DNA from: Nocardia aurantiaca
Lineage (GTDB): Bacteria; Actinomycetota; Actinomycetes; Mycobacteriales; Mycobacteriaceae
Direction of reading: 5' to 3'
Assembly (NCBI RefSeq): GCF_009708175.1
Contig: NZ_WMBB01000002.1
Coordinates: forward strand, 62,001-126,000
DNA length: 64,000 nucleotides
Shown in pieces: positions 1-8,592 of this stretch. The notes under the pieces are model-generated. The model was not told the DNA's origin. It ran no database searches and worked only from the letters and a program-made list of their open reading frames with translations. The stretch's first letter is position 1. Every line of letters begins with the position of its first letter. Both the position numbers and the translations under genes were made by a program.

Positions 1-1
1 G

Positions 2-3000
2 CTGATGGCCATCCTGAATACGCACGGCAGGTTCAAACCCGGTGCGTGGGCACCAGTTCTGAACAACATCGTGGTGCTGGTCGTCCTTGGGCTCTACGCT
101 CTGACGCCGGGGGAGATCACTCTCAATCCGGTTCGGATGAGCGAGCCCAAGCTGCTCTTGCTCGGCGTCGGCGTGACCCTCGGTGTTGTCGTGCAGGTCG
201 TAAGTCTGCTGCCGACCATTCGCCGCGAGGGGATCGACCTGCGGCCGCTCTGGGGTGTTGATGCGCGACTCAAACAGTTCGCGGGCATGGGCGCGGCCAT
301 CATCCTCTACGTCTTCATCAGCCAGGCCGGCCTCACGATCTCAACCCGGATCTCATCACACTGGGACATCGCCGGACCCGCGATCTACCAGAACGCCTGG
401 GCACTACTGCAATTGCCATACGGCGTCATCGGCGTCACGCTGCTGACCGCGATCATGCCGCGGCTGAGCCGCAACGCGGCGGCCGACGACACCCCCGCCG
501 TGGTCGATGATCTCGGCGCGGCGACTCGCCTCACCATGATCGCGCTCATGCCGATCGTCACCTTCTTCACCTTTGCTGGACCTCAGATCGGCCAGGCCAT
601 GTACGGCTACGGCCGATTCGGAGGGGACGCCGCCCGACTCGGCGAGGCTGTATCCTGGTCTGCCTTCACGCTGATCCCCTACGCGATGGTGCTGATTCAC
701 CTACGCGTGTTCTACGCGCGGGAACAGGCGTGGACTCCCACTTGGATCATCCTCGGCATCACCACAGTCAAAGTGGTGCTCTCCGTCGCAGCGCCGACGT
801 TCGTGTCGGCGGACCACGTCGTTATCGCGCTCGGTGTCGCTAATGGCTTCGGATTTCTGTCCGGCGCGATCATCGGCGGCTGGCTGCTGCACCGCAGCCT
901 CGGCGATCTGCGCATGGCCAATGTCGGCCAGACCATCACCCGCGTGGTGCTGGCATCGCTGGCCGGTGGCGCGGTCCTGCTCATCGTTGACAAGGTGCTG
1001 GGCCTGCACCGGCTTTCGGACACCTTCGGCGGATTCGGCTCGCTGGTGCGGGTCGGCATCACCGCCATCGTCATGTTCGGCGTGGCCTTCGGCCTGATGC
1101 GCCTGCTCGGCATTCCCGAAATCGTGGCCATCACCGTGGCCATCTCGCGTCGCCTCGGCATCACCCCGCCCGCACCCGATCTCGACCTCGACGGCACCCC
1201 GCTCGAGGACATCCACGAGACCACTCTGCTGCCCAAACCGGATCTGCGCGCCGCGCCCTACTACTACCGCTTCGACCCGTACCTCGACGCGCAGACCATG
1301 GTGCTGCCCGTCATCCGGCCCGATGCGGTTGAACTCACCGAAAAGACCGAGTTCCCGTACCCTGTTCGGCAGGCAAGCGCAACTGCCCGATCCGGCGTGC
1401 CCGCGGACAGCCCCCGCGGCACGCCGGACAGTGCCAGGACACCGGACGGCGGCTTCCGCACGACGTCGGAGGCCGGCGCAGCGGTTCCGGCCCCGATACA
1501 TCGGTCTTCGACATACCAGGGCGAAGGAGGAACGAGGGTGAGCGACGACGCGGCAGGCGGTGTCCCAGCCGCCGAATCCGCAACGGCCGCGGGCGGCGGG
1601 CTCTCCACCGACACCCCTCCTTCCGGCAACGCCGGCGGAAAGTCCGGTGGCCCAGTCGACTCCGAGGCCCGTCCCGGCGGAGCCGGCGATGACGGCGGGC
1701 CGGAGCACCTACCGGAGGACGAGGACCACGCCGGTCCCGAAACCGGTGTGTACGAGGCCATCTCACCGCAGATGCCACCCATGCGGGTGGAGTCGCCGAG
1801 CAAGCGCATCCAGCGCGGCCCCAAGCTGACGCCCGGTGCGTCCGTGGCGGGCGGCCGGTATCGGCTGCTGGCCAGCCACGGCGGCGCGCGCGGCCTGCGG
1901 TTCTGGCAGGCCCTGGACGTGAAGCTGGACCGCGAGGTCGCCCTCACCTTCGTCGACGCCGACCAGCAGGCCACCGACAACTCCGGGCACGATGGGCCAC
2001 AGGCCATTCTGTCCCGAACGCTGCGTCTGGGCCGGATCAACTCGCCCGGTCTGGCCCGCGTGCTGGACGTGGTGCGCGGCTCCTCCGGAGGCATCGTGGT
2101 GGCCGAGTGGACGCCGGGCCGTTCGCTCAAGGAGATGGCCGACACCGTGCCGTCGCCGATCGGTGCGGCCCGCGCCATCCGGGCGCTGGCGGCCGCGGCC
2201 GAAATGGCGCACCGCGGCGGCGGTTCGCTGTCCATCGACCATCCCGACCGGGTGCGCATCAGCGCGGCCGGCGACGCCGTGCTGGCCTTCCCGGGCACGC
2301 TGTCCGACTCGGATGCCCAATCCGATGTGCGCGGTCTGGGCGCCATGCTCTACGCGCTCATCACCGCCCGCTGGCCCATCCGCATCGGCGGCCTCTCGGG
2401 CAGCGTGGCCACCGTCGGCGGCCTGCCGCTGGCCGACTTCGGTCCGGACGGAACTCCGGTGGAGCCCAGGACGATTCGGCCCGAGGTGCCCTTCGAGATC
2501 TCCGCGGTCGCGGTCCGGTCGCTGGAGTCCAACAAGGGGGTGCGCACCGCCGCGACGGTCCAGCACGTGCTGGAGCAGGCGTCGGTGGTGGACCAGAAGA
2601 CCGACTTCATCCCGGTGCTGCGCCTGGGCCAGAAGCCGCCGAGCGCACCCGATGAGACCCTCGCCGATCCGGAACTGCTCGCCGCCGAGAAGGAACGCTC
2701 GCAGCGGATGATGTGGATCCTGGTCGGTCTGGGCATACTGGCCGCGCTGGTGGTCGGCGTCATCATCTGGTGGCTGCTGAGCGTCTTCGCGCCCGGCTCC
2801 TCCAACGCGCCGCTCAACGAACAGCGCAATATCGGCCTCACCAGCTCGGCGGCCCCGCCGTCCAGCCCGGGCGCGTCCCAGGCGCCCGCCAGCGCCCCGG
2901 CCACGGGAGGCGTGCCGGTGCCGGTCACCGGCGCCACGGTGTTCTCCCCGGAGGGCACCCCCGACAATGTCGGCAGCATCGGGTCGGTGCTGGACAACAA

Positions 3001-3349
3001 CCCGGCCACCACGTGGCGCACCGACGCCTACTTCCAGCAGTTCCCCGCCCTGAAGAAGGGCGTGGGCGTGCTCACCACCCTGGGCAGCCCCAGCAAGCTG
3101 ACCAAGGTGATCATCGAATCGCCCTCGCCCGGAACGCAGGTCGAGATCCGCACCTCGCCGACCGCCTCGCCGACCCTGGATCAGACCCAGCTGATCGGGT
3201 CGGCGGTGCTCGGCGACGGCACCACCGAGATTCCGGTACGGGCCGACCAGCCCGCCCGCTATGTGCTGGTGTGGATCACCCAGTTGGCCAACAACGGCGG
3301 ACAGTTCCAGTCCTCGATCGCCGAAATCCGCTTCGAGTCGAGCATCTGA
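2..3349 (+). CDS. murJ: Lipid II flippase MurJ fused to a pseudokinase and extracellular domain (5' end missing)
   Basis: Partial: the reading frame is already open at base 2, so the start lies upstream. The first ~380 residues are multi-spanning membrane sequence of the MviN/MurJ type, which flips lipid II across the membrane. A Pro/Gly-rich linker follows, then a kinase-like domain from about residue 615. It lacks the VAIK lysine (VALTFVD instead), the HRD loop and the DFG motif, so it is a pseudokinase. A single membrane helix at about 901-925 leads to an extracytoplasmic discoidin-like domain with the motif DNNPATTWRTD. This is the layout of M. tuberculosis Rv3910, whose pseudokinase is phosphorylated by PknB and then bound by FhaA; both partners are encoded later in this window. 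It precedes sigM, as in mycobacteria. Confidence 0.93.
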   Translation: MMAILNTHGRFKPGAWAPVLNNIVVLVVLGLYALTPGEITLNPVRMSEPKLLLLGVGVTLGVVVQVVSLLPTIRREGIDLRPLWGVDARLKQFAGMGAAIILYVFISQAGLTISTRISSHWDIAGPAIYQNAWALLQLPYGVIGVTLLTAIMPRLSRNAAADDTPAVVDDLGAATRLTMIALMPIVTFFTFAGPQIGQAMYGYGRFGGDAARLGEAVSWSAFTLIPYAMVLIHLRVFYAREQAWTPTWIILGITTVKVVLSVAAPTFVSADHVVIALGVANGFGFLSGAIIGGWLLHRSLGDLRMANVGQTITRVVLASLAGGAVLLIVDKVLGLHRLSDTFGGFGSLVRVGITAIVMFGVAFGLMRLLGIPEIVAITVAISRRLGITPPAPDLDLDGTPLEDIHETTLLPKPDLRAAPYYYRFDPYLDAQTMVLPVIRPDAVELTEKTEFPYPVRQASATARSGVPADSPRGTPDSARTPDGGFRTTSEAGAAVPAPIHRSSTYQGEGGTRVSDDAAGGVPAAESATAAGGGLSTDTPPSGNAGGKSGGPVDSEARPGGAGDDGGPEHLPEDEDHAGPETGVYEAISPQMPPMRVESPSKRIQRGPKLTPGASVAGGRYRLLASHGGARGLRFWQALDVKLDREVALTFVDADQQATDNSGHDGPQAILSRTLRLGRINSPGLARVLDVVRGSSGGIVVAEWTPGRSLKEMADTVPSPIGAARAIRALAAAAEMAHRGGGSLSIDHPDRVRISAAGDAVLAFPGTLSDSDAQSDVRGLGAMLYALITARWPIRIGGLSGSVATVGGLPLADFGPDGTPVEPRTIRPEVPFEISAVAVRSLESNKGVRTAATVQHVLEQASVVDQKTDFIPVLRLGQKPPSAPDETLADPELLAAEKERSQRMMWILVGLGILAALVVGVIIWWLLSVFAPGSSNAPLNEQRNIGLTSSAAPPSSPGASQAPASAPATGGVPVPVTGATVFSPEGTPDNVGSIGSVLDNNPATTWRTDAYFQQFPALKKGVGVLTTLGSPSKLTKVIIESPSPGTQVEIRTSPTASPTLDQTQLIGSAVLGDGTTEIPVRADQPARYVLVWITQLANNGGQFQSSIAEIRFESSI

Positions 3350-3802
3350 ATCCACCCTCCGCTGCGCGCTGGGCAAGCCGCAGAGAGGTGGAGGCGGTCG
3401 CGGCCGAGGCGCAGGTCCATGGAGCCGAAGGTTCTCGTTCTTCGCTCCTGCACTCCTGCGAGGCGCGGATCTGTGGAGCCGTTCGCTCCTCCGCTTCCAG
3501 CCGGAGGTCTATCACGCCGCGGTCCAGACGAGCGCTCCGCCTCCCCGCGCTCGGGCCTCGAACCCGGACTGTCGAGCCATTCGAGCGCTTATCACAATCG
3601 GATCGCGCGAATCAGACCAAACATCCGCTACCAGTGCTTTTTCGTGCAATTCACGGCGACCGAATCGTTATCCTCGATACGATCTTGCGTACTCTCGGCA
3701 AGGGGAGCTCCCGGGCGCCGGCTTCTACGGTCCCGGATGACAGGCCACAAATTTCGGTGACGCTCGGTCCCTGAACAGGCCCGTGCGCGCTGTTCTGAGG
3801 GG
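3350..3802. other. murJ-sigM intergenic region
   Basis: A gap of 453 bases with no credible gene. The first ~200 bases are an inverted copy of a dispersed intergenic repeat (see 3371-3545). The rest is less GC-rich and should hold the sigM promoter. I could not pick out a convincing -35/-10 pair there. Confidence 0.6.
3371..3545 (-). repeat. Dispersed intergenic repeat, copy A (inverted)
   Basis: Read on the minus strand, 3371-3405 matches 5532-5566 at 31 of 35 positions. Further blocks such as GAAGAACGAG and GGAAGCGGAGGAGCG recur in the same order in the copies at 5444-5590 and 51394-51500. It contains no open frame of its own. Edges are approximate. Confidence 0.6.
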
Positions 3803-4387
3803 ATGCATTTGTCGTCAGCGAACGAACTCGTTGAAGCGCGGCAAGTCAGCGATCGCGACCTGTTGGCCGCCCACGTCGGCGGCGCGCCGTACGCCTTCGC
3901 CGAACTGCTGCGCCGCCACCGCGACCACCTCTGGCAGACCGCGCTACGCGCCTCCTACAGCCCCGAGGACGCCGCCGACTCGCTCCAGGACGCCCTGTTG
4001 TCCGCGCACCGGGGCGCGGCCGCCTTCCGCGGCGACGCCGAGGTGCGCAGCTGGCTGCACCGCATCGTGGTCAATGCCTGCCTGGACCGCATCCGCCGCA
4101 ACAAGCTGCGCCGCACCGAACCGCTGCCCGAGGACACCGCGGACGAACCACGCTGTCCCCGGGACGATTTCGCGGCCCTGGAGGCCACGCTCCTGGTCGA
4201 TGCGGCGCTGTTCACGCTGCCGGCCGACCAGCGCACCGCCCTGGTCGCCGTGGAGCTGGAGGGCTACTCCGTCGCGGATGCCGCTGCGCTGCTGGGCATT
4301 CCGGAGGGAACGGTCAAGAGCCGCTGCGCGCGCGGGCGCAGGCGACTCGAGGCGCACTTGCGTGAATTGCACACCGCCACACCATGA
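3803..4387 (+). CDS. sigM: ECF RNA polymerase sigma factor SigM
   Basis: An ECF (group IV) sigma factor of up to 194 residues with the usual two domains. Region 2 (about 20-90) contains DAADSLQDALLSAHR and SWLHRIVVNACLDRIRR; region 4 (about 125-185) has the helix-turn-helix SVADAAALLGIPEGTVKSRC. The position between murJ and an anti-sigma gene followed by trxB/trxA matches M. tuberculosis sigM (Rv3911). Start choice: GAGGGG at 3797-3802 touches the ATG at 3803 and is too close to serve it, but sits 6 bases before an in-frame TTG at 3809. Initiation at TTG (192 residues) is therefore quite possible. SigM is expected to be held at the membrane by the product of the next gene. Confidence 0.92.
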   Translation: MHLSSANELVEARQVSDRDLLAAHVGGAPYAFAELLRRHRDHLWQTALRASYSPEDAADSLQDALLSAHRGAAAFRGDAEVRSWLHRIVVNACLDRIRRNKLRRTEPLPEDTADEPRCPRDDFAALEATLLVDAALFTLPADQRTALVAVELEGYSVADAAALLGIPEGTVKSRCARGRRRLEAHLRELHTATP

Positions 4388-4419
4388 ATTGAATTCCACT
4401 CGAACACCGCAATTTCGGT

Positions 4420-4445
4420 GGAACCTTGTACGGTTCCGATGCGTC
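4420..4445 (+). promoter_or_regulatory. ECF-type promoter before the anti-sigma gene
   Basis: GGAACC at 4420-4425 and CGTC at 4442-4445 are separated by 16 bases, matching the GGAAC/CGTC pattern of ECF sigma promoters. The site lies 49 bases before the anti-sigma start. This suggests feedback by SigM or another ECF factor. The -35 arm also pairs with GGTTCC at 4432-4437 across a 6-base gap. Confidence 0.5.
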
Positions 4446-4493
4446 AGATACAAAGACAGGTCTGCGATTCCAACTCGAAGCCCTGGAGGGGCA

Positions 4494-5417
4494 ATGGAGG
4501 ACACAGGAGGAGCAATGGCGGGTACCGAGGTGCCCACGCCGCCCTTCTCCACCGAACTGCTCGCCGATCTGCACGGCGGCGCGCTGCCGCCGGAAGAATC
4601 CGAGCGACTCTGGCCCGCGGTCCGACGCGACCCGGCGGCCATGCGCTATCTGCGCTCACTCGACCGCGTCGACGATCGCCTGCGCGACCTCGGCCGCGAC
4701 GAACACATCGCCCACCCCATGCCCGCCGAGGTGACCGCCCGCCTGGAACGCATGATCGAAGATCTCGCCACCGGCGACGACCACGACCACGGCACCGGTC
4801 CCGCGGACCGGCTCGCCACCGTCACCCGGCTGCCCACCGCGCCGCTCCCGGTCACCCGCATCACCCGTCCGGCCCCGCCATCCACCGCCCCGTTGCCCGT
4901 CTTCGGCGACTCCATCTTCGACACCGGCCGGCTCGACCCCCGCGAACTCGAGGAACCCGAGCCCCTCCCCGAATCCGAGGAGGAGGCCGAGCCCGTCCAG
5001 CTCGAGGCCCCGTCCCGCCGCCTGCGCTGGCTCACCGTCGCCGCGGCCGCCGCGGCCGTGGTCGCGGGCGCCGTGGTGGCCGTGGACGCCGTCAGCACCC
5101 ACACCGTGGCCCCCTCCGCCCGACCGGCCGCCGAGGCCGCGCTGGATGCCGATCTGGCGCCGACGGCCGTCCTCACCGCCATGGGCCGTCACGACATCAC
5201 CGGCCCGCTGGCGGCGGGCAACGCGCTCGCCACGTGCCTGCAGGCGGCCGGTCTGGACCGCCAGGTGCTCGGCTCCCGCAGCGTCGTCTTCTCCGGCAGT
5301 CCGGGAGTGCTGGTGCTGCTCGCCGGGCCGAAACCGCCGCAGATCACCGCGGCGGTGCTCGGAACCGGCTGTGGCCCAGGCAATCCGCAGGTGCTCGGAC
5401 GCGCCGATATCGGCTAG
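4494..5417 (+). CDS. Membrane-anchored anti-sigma-M factor
   Basis: A 307-residue protein. The acidic cytoplasmic N-terminal half (FSTELLADLHGG, then repeated Arg/Asp helices) would bind the sigma factor. Next comes a Pro/Glu-rich linker, one membrane helix at about residues 183-203 (TVAAAAAAVVAGAVVAV), and an extracytoplasmic tail with two cysteines (ATCLQ and GTGCGPG). It is equivalent in place to M. tuberculosis Rv3912, the SigM anti-sigma factor. Two starts are credible: ATG 4494 after GGAGGGG and ATG 4515 after AGGAGG; the first is given. No zinc-binding HxxxCxxC motif is visible, so it is not a ZAS-type anti-sigma. The reading frame stays open far upstream, but that part is only the sigM gene in another frame. 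Confidence 0.85.
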   Translation: MEDTGGAMAGTEVPTPPFSTELLADLHGGALPPEESERLWPAVRRDPAAMRYLRSLDRVDDRLRDLGRDEHIAHPMPAEVTARLERMIEDLATGDDHDHGTGPADRLATVTRLPTAPLPVTRITRPAPPSTAPLPVFGDSIFDTGRLDPRELEEPEPLPESEEEAEPVQLEAPSRRLRWLTVAAAAAAVVAGAVVAVDAVSTHTVAPSARPAAEAALDADLAPTAVLTAMGRHDITGPLAAGNALATCLQAAGLDRQVLGSRSVVFSGSPGVLVLLAGPKPPQITAAVLGTGCGPGNPQVLGRADIG

Positions 5418-5443
5418 ACACGAATACTGCTCGATCCCCGAAA

Positions 5444-5590
5444 GGTTCGCGGCCCAGCTCGATTAGGACCGATGGAGCGGGGGAGCGCAGTGGAGGAAAG
5501 AAGAATCGAGCTTCCCCATAGACCTCGCCTTGGCCGCGGCCGCCTCCACCGCCCTGCCGCTTGCCCGGAGCGAAGCGGAGGGCGATCAGG
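5444..5590 (+). repeat. Dispersed intergenic repeat, copy B
   Basis: Begins with GGTTCGCGGCCC, identical to the start of copy C at 51394, and continues with GGAGCGGGGGAGCG, also shared with copy C. The 35 bases at 5532-5566 match copy A in reverse complement. It fills most of the anti-sigma/trxB gap. Confidence 0.6.
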
Positions 5591-5594
5591 CACG

Positions 5595-5620
5595 GGAACA
5601 ACAGCGTTTAGGCTGTTGTT
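5595..5620 (+). promoter_or_regulatory. Candidate SigH/SigR-type promoter of trxB
   Basis: GGAACA at 5595-5600 is followed after 17 bases by GTT at 5618-5620, close to the GGAAYA/GTT pattern of the thiol-stress sigma factors SigH and SigR. It lies 59 bases upstream of trxB, a typical target of that regulon. The repeat copy ends just before it. Confidence 0.45.
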
Positions 5621-5679
5621 GACCGACACGCTCACGTTCGAGCGATCGAGATTCTCCACAACAGCTTCGGAGGGCCACC

Positions 5680-6663
5680 TTGAGCACGCCTGTTCGCGAC
5701 CTGATCATCGTCGGTTCCGGTCCGGCCGGCTACACCGCCGCGGTGTACGCCGCCCGTGCGGAACTGGAACCGTTGCTCTTCGAGGGTACCCAGTTCGGCG
5801 GCGCGCTCATGACTACCACCGAGGTCGAGAACTTCCCCGGCTTCCGCGAGGGCATCATGGGCCCCGACCTCATGGAGGAGATGCGAGAGCAGGCCAAGCG
5901 CTTCGGCACCGACATCCGCACCGAGGACGTGGACGCCCTCGACCTGACCGGTCCCATCAAGAAGGTGACCGTCGGCGACGAGGTCTACGAGGCCTATGCC
6001 GTGATCCTCGCCATGGGTTCCGCGGCCCGCTATTTGAACGTCCCCGGCGAGCAGGAGTTGCTCGGCCGCGGCGTCAGCGCCTGCGCCACCTGTGACGGCT
6101 TCTTCTTCAAGGGCCAGGACATCGTGGTGGTAGGCGGCGGCGACTCGGCCATGGAGGAGGCGACCTTCCTCACCAAATTCGCCAGCTCGGTCACCATCAT
6201 TCACCGCCGCGAGGAGTTCCGCGCCTCCCGCATCATGCTGGAGCGGGCCAAGAACAACGAGAAGATCCGCTTCGTCCTGAACTCGGAAGTCGTTGCGGTG
6301 CACGGCGATACCAGCGTCACCAGCCTGACGCTGCGCGATACCCGCACCGGCGAGACCTCCGAGCTGGCAGCCACCGGCCTGTTCGTCGCCATCGGCCACG
6401 ACCCGCGCAGCGAACTGGTGCGCGGCCAGGTCGATCTGGACGGCGAGGGCTACGTGCTGGTCCACGGCCAGAGCACCTACACCTCGGTCCCGGGCGTCTT
6501 CGCCGCCGGCGATCTGGTCGACCACACCTACCGGCAGGCCATCACCGCCGCCGGCACCGGCTGCCGCGCGGCGATCGACGCCGAGCGCTGGCTCGCCGAA
6601 CAGGGTGACATCACCAGCAACACCCTCGATCACGCCGGTCAGCCGGTGGAAGTGAACAACTAA
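5680..6663 (+). CDS. trxB: Thioredoxin reductase TrxB
   Basis: NADPH-dependent flavoprotein of 327 residues that reduces thioredoxin in the cytoplasm. The N-terminal FAD motif is [10 protein letters not shown], the redox centre is CATC (Cys135 and Cys138), the NADPH-binding motif is [12 protein letters not shown], and the C-terminal FAD contact is GVFAAGD. The length is normal for low-molecular-weight bacterial TrxB. It starts at TTG 5680, preceded by CGGAGGG at a good distance. Eleven bases separate it from trxA, so the two form one transcription unit. Confidence 0.97.
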   Translation: MSTPVRDLIIVGSGPAGYTAAVYAARAELEPLLFEGTQFGGALMTTTEVENFPGFREGIMGPDLMEEMREQAKRFGTDIRTEDVDALDLTGPIKKVTVGDEVYEAYAVILAMGSAARYLNVPGEQELLGRGVSACATCDGFFFKGQDIVVVGGGDSAMEEATFLTKFASSVTIIHRREEFRASRIMLERAKNNEKIRFVLNSEVVAVHGDTSVTSLTLRDTRTGETSELAATGLFVAIGHDPRSELVRGQVDLDGEGYVLVHGQSTYTSVPGVFAAGDLVDHTYRQAITAAGTGCRAAIDAERWLAEQGDITSNTLDHAGQPVEVNN

Positions 6664-6674
6664 GGAGCAAGGGC

Positions 6675-7028
6675 ATGCCTGAAGGAAACACCGTCGACGC
6701 CAAGACCAGCGCCACCAAGACGGTGACCGACGCCACCTTCGCCGACGACGTGCTGCTCAGCGAGAAGCCGGTGCTCGTCGACTTCTGGGCGGCCTGGTGC
6801 GGCCCGTGCAAGATGGTCGCTCCCGTGCTCGAGGAGATCGCCGCCGCCCATGCGGACAAGATCACCATCGCCAAGCTCGATGCCGACAACAATCCGGAGA
6901 CCTCGAGGCACTACGGGATCCTGTCGTTGCCCACCATGGTCCTGTTCCAAGGGGGCAAGGAGACCAAGCGGATCGTGGGAGCAAAGGGGAAGGCCGCCCT
7001 CTTGCGTGAACTGCACGATGTTCTTTGA
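6675..7028 (+). CDS. trxA: Thioredoxin
   Basis: 117 residues with the active site WCGPCK (Cys42 and Cys45), FWAAWCGP context and the cis-proline segment SLPTMVLF. It serves as the general protein disulfide reductant and as substrate of the TrxB encoded directly upstream. The AAGGAG ribosome-binding site overlaps the end of trxB. This gene corresponds to trxC (Rv3914) of M. tuberculosis. Confidence 0.97.
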   Translation: MPEGNTVDAKTSATKTVTDATFADDVLLSEKPVLVDFWAAWCGPCKMVAPVLEEIAAAHADKITIAKLDADNNPETSRHYGILSLPTMVLFQGGKETKRIVGAKGKAALLRELHDVL

Positions 7029-7047
7029 CAACGCCGGATAGAATTTC

Positions 7048-7106
7048 GGCGCCGAGGGGCCCGGTGGTTACGCAAGCTACCGCCTTCGGCCCCTCACGCC
7101 GGCGCC
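7048..7106 (+). terminator. Hairpin after trxA
   Basis: GGCGCC and GAGGGGCC on the left pair with GGCCCCTC and GGCGCC on the right, with a smaller internal GGTGGT/ACCGCC pairing. There is no U-run. It is a probable non-canonical terminator closing trxBA, and a TAGGAT -10-like hexamer for the next gene follows at 7112. Confidence 0.5.
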
Positions 7107-7245
7107 AGGGTTAGGATGCCTGCACTCGACAGTTGCCGAAATTCGGTCCGGGTCTGAAACAATCATTCGACGCTCCGGTCGTGCGAAGGTGTGAACCGCC
7201 GCATGAGTGGGTACCCGGGTTGGCGGAAGGAAAGGGCTCTCACGC

Positions 7246-8442
7246 ATGCACCGACTTCGTCACGGCGATACAGGTCCAGCCGTAGCAGAGGTTCGGAGCA
7301 CCCTGGCAAGCCTCGGGTTCCTGCGTTCTCATCCCAACAGCGACCCCTCGGGTCCGATCGGGGAGTACTGGAAGGACGCCGACGCCATCTTCGACCATGA
7401 TCTGGACTCCGCGGTGCGTGCTTTTCAGCAGCACCGCGGTCTCCTGGTCGACGGCGTGGTCGGTCCGGCCACCTATCGCGCACTGAAGGAGGCCTCGTAC
7501 CGCCTCGGCGCGCGCACTCTGATCTATCAGCTGTCCGCGCCGCTGTACGGCGACGATGTCGCCACCCTCCAGCGCCGACTGCAGGACCTGGGCTTCTATG
7601 TGCACCGGGTGGACGGCTACTTCGGGCCGCACACCCACGACGCGCTCACCTCGTTCCAGCGCGAGATCGGGCTGTCCTCGGACGGCATCTGCGGTCCGGA
7701 CACGCTGCGTTCGCTGGATCTGCTGGGCGCCCGCGTCACCGGCGGCAATCCGCACCGCATCGCCGAAGAAGAGGTGGTGCACCGGGCCGGGCCACAGCTC
7801 ACCGGCAAGCGGATCGTGATCGATCCGGGCCTGGGCGGGCCGGACAAGGGTTCGGCGGTGCCGACCGAATTCGGTGACGTCTACGAGTCGGAGATCCTCT
7901 GGGATCTGGCCAGCCGACTCGAAGGACGGATGGCCGCAACCGGTATGGAGACCTTCCTGTCGCGGCCGTGGGGTGCCAACCCCTCCGACGCCGAGCGGGC
8001 CGAGACCTCCAATACCTTCGACGCCGACCTGATGATCTCGCTGCGCTGCGCCAGCAATGACAGCGGCTCCGCCAGCGGTGTGGCCAGCTTTCACTTCGGC
8101 AATTCACACGGCTCCACCTCCATGATCGGACAGGTGCTGGCCGGATTCATTCAGCGCGAGATCGTGGCGCGAACCTCGTTGCAGGACTGCCGGACTCACG
8201 CCCGCACCTGGGATCTGCTGCGGCTCACCAAGATGCCGACCGTGCAGGTCGACATCGGTTACCTGACCAATGATTACGACTCCTCGGTGCTGACCAACCC
8301 GCGCATGCGCGACGTGATCGCCGAGGCCATCCTGATCTCCGTGAAGCGGCTGTACCTGCTCGGCCAGGACGATCAGCCCACGGGGACTTACACCTTCGCC
8401 GAACTGCTTGCCGAGGAACTGGCGGCCGCCGACCGCCTCTGA
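7246..8442 (+). CDS. cwlM: CwlM, inactive amidase homologue and peptidoglycan regulator
   Basis: A 398-residue protein with two peptidoglycan-binding domains (about 5-80 and 90-150) and an Amidase_3 fold (about 185-380). Zinc and catalytic positions are altered: IDPGHGG has become IDPGLGG (Leu196), the SLH motif has become SLR (Arg267) and the catalytic glutamate of the final motif is Asp336 (VDIGYL). Only Glu214 is kept. In mycobacteria CwlM is a cytoplasmic, PknB-phosphorylated activator of MurA rather than a hydrolase, and the lost residues support that role here. It starts at ATG 7246 after GGAAGGAAAGGG; an in-frame GTG at 7207 is possible but poorly supported. It follows trxBA as in mycobacteria. 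Confidence 0.92.
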   Translation: MHRLRHGDTGPAVAEVRSTLASLGFLRSHPNSDPSGPIGEYWKDADAIFDHDLDSAVRAFQQHRGLLVDGVVGPATYRALKEASYRLGARTLIYQLSAPLYGDDVATLQRRLQDLGFYVHRVDGYFGPHTHDALTSFQREIGLSSDGICGPDTLRSLDLLGARVTGGNPHRIAEEEVVHRAGPQLTGKRIVIDPGLGGPDKGSAVPTEFGDVYESEILWDLASRLEGRMAATGMETFLSRPWGANPSDAERAETSNTFDADLMISLRCASNDSGSASGVASFHFGNSHGSTSMIGQVLAGFIQREIVARTSLQDCRTHARTWDLLRLTKMPTVQVDIGYLTNDYDSSVLTNPRMRDVIAEAILISVKRLYLLGQDDQPTGTYTFAELLAEELAAADRL

Positions 8443-8515
8443 GGCGAAGCGCTCGGGGGTCATGCCCCCGAACCAAAAGGGAGCGGGGTTCCAGCCCCGA
8501 CATCGCCCGGTCGAA

Positions 8516-8531
8516 TGTTTCACATGAAACA
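8516..8531. promoter_or_regulatory. parS-like ParB-binding site
   Basis: TGTTTCACATGAAACA is a perfect palindrome that differs from the parS consensus TGTTNCACGTGAAACA at one central base. It lies between convergent genes, directly before a terminator, about 9.6 kb from oriC. Confidence 0.7.
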
Positions 8532-8532
8532 A

Positions 8533-8568
8533 CCCCGCCATCCCAGGTTGCTGGACGGCGGGGTTTTT
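8533..8568 (+). terminator. Rho-independent terminator of cwlM
   Basis: CCCCGCC at 8533-8539 pairs with GGCGGGG at 8557-8563, followed by TTTTT. It sits between the convergent cwlM and acetyltransferase-like genes. Confidence 0.85.
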
Positions 8569-8592
8569 CGTCAGGGGAGTGGGCGGGTTGCC

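Noticed and set aside
3783..4493. The upstream part of the long frame leading into the anti-sigma gene as a protein extension
   Set aside because: It is sigM read in another frame; strong ribosome-binding sites mark starts at 4494 and 4515.
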